Shown: piece by piece, positions 5,042-7,027 of the stretch
Layout of the letters: every line of letters begins with the position of its first letter
Position numbering within the stretch: the stretch's first letter is position 1
Assembly (NCBI GenBank): GCA_964427955.1
Contig: CAYRWY010000320.1
Coordinates: 1-7,027, forward strand
Origin: JACRBK01 sp964427955
GTDB lineage: Bacteria > Chloroflexota > Anaerolineae > Aggregatilineales > Aggregatilineaceae
Direction: 5' to 3'
DNA: 7,027 bases
The notes under the pieces: model-generated
Told to the model about the DNA's origin: nothing
What the model saw: the letters and a program-made list of their open reading frames with translations, nothing else
The model's database searches: none
Program-made: the position numbers and the translations under genes

Positions 5042-5878
5042 GTGAAACCTGTTATTCCCTCCCGTTGGTCTTCCTGGCGTCGCTGGCTGGTCCTGGCCGG
5101 GGCGGTGTTGATCGCGGCCCTGCTGTGGTCAACGGATTGGACGGGGCGCAAGACGGTCACGCTGAATGTCGGCGGGCAGACCCGGCAGGTGCACACCCGC
5201 GCCCACACCGTGCAAGACGTGTTGGACGACGAGCGGATTCTGATCGATCCCGAAGACGTGATCCAACCCGATCCCGCCAGCCCGGTGACCCGTTCGATGA
5301 CGATCACCGTGGTCAAGGCGTCGGCGGTAGCGCTGCAACTCGACGACGAGGTGCGCCGGGTCCGCACGCAGGCCGTCATGCCGCTGGACGTGTTGGCCGA
5401 GCAGACCGTCCCGGTGGGACCCTATGATCGCGTGCTGGTCAACGGACATGAATATTCCCAGGACGAGTTGATCTCCTGGACCGGTCCGGTGACGAGCATT
5501 CGCGTGGTGCGCAGCGTGGACATCACCGTGACGGACGGCTGCAAAGTGATGACCGTGCACACCACCCAGGCCGACGTGGCCCGCGCGCTGGATGCCGCCG
5601 GAGTCCAGTTATACCTGGCGGATCGCGTGATCCCCGACTTTAGCACTCCTATCACGCCGGGATTGGCGATCCGGATCGAGCGTTCGGTGCCGCTGACGGT
5701 GATCGCCGACGGGCAGCGGCTCAAAACGCGGGCGCGCGGCCCGACCGTCGGGGATGCGCTGGCCCAGATCGGACTGGCTCCCCTGGGACTGGATTACACC
5801 CTTCCGCCGCTCGATACTCCTTTGACCTCCGGCCTGACGATCCGGCTGGTGCGCGTAACTGAGGAAACGTCTCCCTGA
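5042..5878 (+). CDS. Signal-anchored protein of tandem DUF348 (ubiquitin-like, YabE-type) domains
   Basis: The 278-residue protein starts with a short basic region (SRWSSWRRW, 7-15) and one hydrophobic segment (15-30), so it is anchored to or exported across the membrane. The rest is made of about four DUF348 units (roughly 36-93, 95-158, 159-215 and 216-273). Each has a beta-hairpin start (VTLNVGGQTRQVHTRA, VIADGQRLKTRA), a helix (TVQDVLDD, TVGDALAQIG) and an ending such as ITVVKA or IRIERSV. In Bacillus YabE and relatives DUF348 units precede G5 and 3D catalytic domains in cell-wall proteins; here neither follows. The function is probably cell-wall related, but no enzymatic part is visible. 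GTG at 5042 is used because no other start gives the signal segment; no Shine-Dalgarno is visible. It overlaps rsmA by one base (TGATG), and gene order DUF348 then rsmA is conserved in Firmicutes. Confidence 0.8.
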   Translation: MKPVIPSRWSSWRRWLVLAGAVLIAALLWSTDWTGRKTVTLNVGGQTRQVHTRAHTVQDVLDDERILIDPEDVIQPDPASPVTRSMTITVVKASAVALQLDDEVRRVRTQAVMPLDVLAEQTVPVGPYDRVLVNGHEYSQDELISWTGPVTSIRVVRSVDITVTDGCKVMTVHTTQADVARALDAAGVQLYLADRVIPDFSTPITPGLAIRIERSVPLTVIADGQRLKTRARGPTVGDALAQIGLAPLGLDYTLPPLDTPLTSGLTIRLVRVTEETSP

Positions 5879-6702
5879 TGAATGATCGCTTGCGCCTGGA
5901 GCACTATGGCATCGCCCCCAAAAAAAGCCTGGGGCAGAACTTTCTCCACGATCCGCATATCCTTGACAAAATCGTCGCGCTCGCGGCCCTGACCCCGGAC
6001 GCGACCGTCCTGGAAGTCGGCCCCGGCACCGGCAACCTGACGCGCTTGTTGGCTGCGCAGGTGGAGCAGTTGATCGCCGTCGAATTGGACGACCGGCTGA
6101 TCCCGCTGCTCCAGTCCGAATTTGCGCCCCTGCGACATGTCGAAGTGATTCACGGTGATATTCTAAAGGTCGATCTTTGGAATCGACTGGGGAATACGCC
6201 GTATATAGTGGTGGCGAATCTGCCCTACTACATCACCAGCGCGGTGCTGCGGCACGTGTTCGAAGACCTGCCGCGTCCGCAGCGGCTGGTGTTGACCGTG
6301 CAGCGCGAAGTAGCCGAACGGATCACCGCCCAGCCCGGCGACATGAGCCTGCTGGCGGTGAGCGTCCAGTTCTACGGGGAGCCGCAGATCGCCCTGCATT
6401 TGAATCCGGCGGTGTTCTGGCCGCGTCCGGAGGTCGAGTCCGCCGTGGTCAAGATCGAGGTTTATCCCGCGTCGCCGGTAGACGTGCCGGACGAACGGCA
6501 GTTTTTTCGGGTCGTGCGCGCGGGGTTTGGTCAGAAGCGCAAGCAGCTTCGCAATTCGCTGAGCGCCGGGTTGGGTACTGCCAAAGAGCAAACCGACGCC
6601 GTGCTGAACCAGGCGGGGGTCGATCCTCAGCGTCGCGCCGAAACGTTGAGCCTGGAAGAGTGGGCTGCGCTGACGCGTGCGGTGATGTTAGCGGGTGTGT
6701 AA
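5878..6702 (+). CDS. rsmA: 16S rRNA (adenine1518/1519-N6) dimethyltransferase
   Basis: This 274-residue protein is RsmA (KsgA). It transfers four methyl groups from S-adenosylmethionine to two adjacent adenines in the 3' hairpin of 16S rRNA late in small-subunit assembly. Visible motifs in order are KKSLGQNFL (15-23), the SAM-binding VLEVGPGTGNLT (44-55), acidic VELD (68-71), HGD (92-94), the catalytic NLPYYITS (114-121), and WPRPEVESAV (181-190). QKRKQLRNSL (219-228) marks the C-terminal rRNA-binding domain. Length is normal for the family (about 260-290). The ATG overlaps the TGA of the DUF348 gene by one base, so translation is probably coupled; an AGGA lies rather far upstream. Nothing looks damaged. 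The related Erm resistance methylases are shorter and usually lack this motif set, so RsmA is the better call. Confidence 0.96.
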   Translation: MNDRLRLEHYGIAPKKSLGQNFLHDPHILDKIVALAALTPDATVLEVGPGTGNLTRLLAAQVEQLIAVELDDRLIPLLQSEFAPLRHVEVIHGDILKVDLWNRLGNTPYIVVANLPYYITSAVLRHVFEDLPRPQRLVLTVQREVAERITAQPGDMSLLAVSVQFYGEPQIALHLNPAVFWPRPEVESAVVKIEVYPASPVDVPDERQFFRVVRAGFGQKRKQLRNSLSAGLGTAKEQTDAVLNQAGVDPQRRAETLSLEEWAALTRAVMLAGV

Positions 6703-6718
6703 TTTAATGGAGTGGTAC

Positions 6719-7027
6719 ATGAAGCAGACTTCTCGTCCGTTTTTGATTCTGGTCGTCGTGAGTTGTGTTCTGTTGGGGCTCGGCGCGACCCTGGTCGCCG
6801 CCTCAGACCCTGCTGGAGGTCCGGCGCAGTCGGCGGGACAGACGGGGGGAACCTCAGGCGTCCAGAAAAGCCCGCTGCGCGTCATGGTCCCCACCCACGA
6901 GTTGGCCATGCAGCTCAAAGCGGCGGGGGTGAACAGCCTCGCCGATCTCTTCCCCAGCATGGACCCGGCGGCAGCGTTCGCGCCCGGTCCGCGGCTGTCC
7001 TTCAGGCCCGGAGGATCGTTCGATCCG
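6719..7027 (+). CDS. Secreted protein of unknown function, N-terminal part (gene cut by window edge)
   Basis: An ATG at 6719 opens a frame of 103 codons that stays open to the window edge. GGAG lies seven bases before it. An in-frame ATG at 6707 has no such site and is less likely. The start MKQTSRP, a hydrophobic stretch (8-28) and a small-residue end (LVAAS) form a signal peptide with cleavage expected near residue 28. Then comes a Gly/Ser/Pro/Gln-rich spacer (30-48) and a segment with PLRVMVPTHELAMQLKAAGV (52-71) and a Pro/Ala/Gly/Phe-rich stretch (79-103). I do not recognise a family. It begins 16 bases after rsmA, so it is probably in the same transcription unit as rsmA and the DUF348 gene. 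Confidence 0.7.
   Translation, partial: MKQTSRPFLILVVVSCVLLGLGATLVAASDPAGGPAQSAGQTGGTSGVQKSPLRVMVPTHELAMQLKAAGVNSLADLFPSMDPAAAFAPGPRLSFRPGGSFDP

Noticed and set aside
6719..6766. Lipoprotein signal (VVSC with Cys16) in the secreted protein
   Set aside because: The hydrophobic stretch continues well past Cys16, so an ordinary signal peptidase I site near residue 28 is more likely.
1..7027. CRISPR arrays, insertion sequences, tRNA or rRNA genes
   Set aside because: No regularly spaced repeats, transposase-like frames, terminal inverted repeats or tRNA/rRNA signatures were seen on either strand.

Overview
The window is a GC-rich bacterial chromosome segment (about 60% GC by eye). It has sigma-70-type promoters, a signal recognition particle RNA of the kind seen in Gram-positive bacteria, and a DUF348 protein gene directly in front of rsmA, an order known from Firmicutes. 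Taken with the core-MetE-like enzyme and the polyprenyl sugar transferase, I lean to Chloroflexota or a related deep-branching Gram-positive-like lineage. That assignment is inference; no sequence here settles it.

Left part, minus strand. Positions 1-792 carry the N-terminal 264 residues of a membrane sugar-phosphate transferase (exopolysaccharide priming enzyme); its catalytic domain lies outside the window. A strong intrinsic terminator at 855-888 separates it from a three-gene minus-strand operon. In transcription order that operon is an ABC-F ATPase (4501-2846), an alpha/beta hydrolase (2726-1929) and a methionine synthase/UROD-like protein (1932-886). The last two overlap by ATGA.

Middle part, 4502-5041, is non-coding but dense. 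Two consensus sigma-70 promoters stand back to back with their -35 boxes 8 bp apart. The minus-strand promoter makes a leader of about 240 nt in front of the ABC-F gene. This leader holds an 8-codon leader ORF with its own ribosome binding site, several hairpins, and a strong intrinsic terminator 35 nt before the ABC-F start codon. That is the layout of ribosome-controlled transcription attenuation, as known for several antibiotic-protection ABC-F genes. The plus-strand promoter makes the SRP RNA (ffs), which has a long helix 5, a 5' hairpin resembling part of an Alu domain, and its own terminator.

Right part, plus strand. A signal-anchored protein made only of DUF348 units (5042-5878) overlaps rsmA (5878-6702, 16S rRNA dimethyladenosine transferase) by one base. 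Sixteen bases later begins an unrecognised secreted protein (6719 onward) that runs off the window.

The most interesting element is the ABC-F leader. It predicts an ABC-F factor switched on when ribosomes stall, with its promoter abutting that of the SRP RNA.
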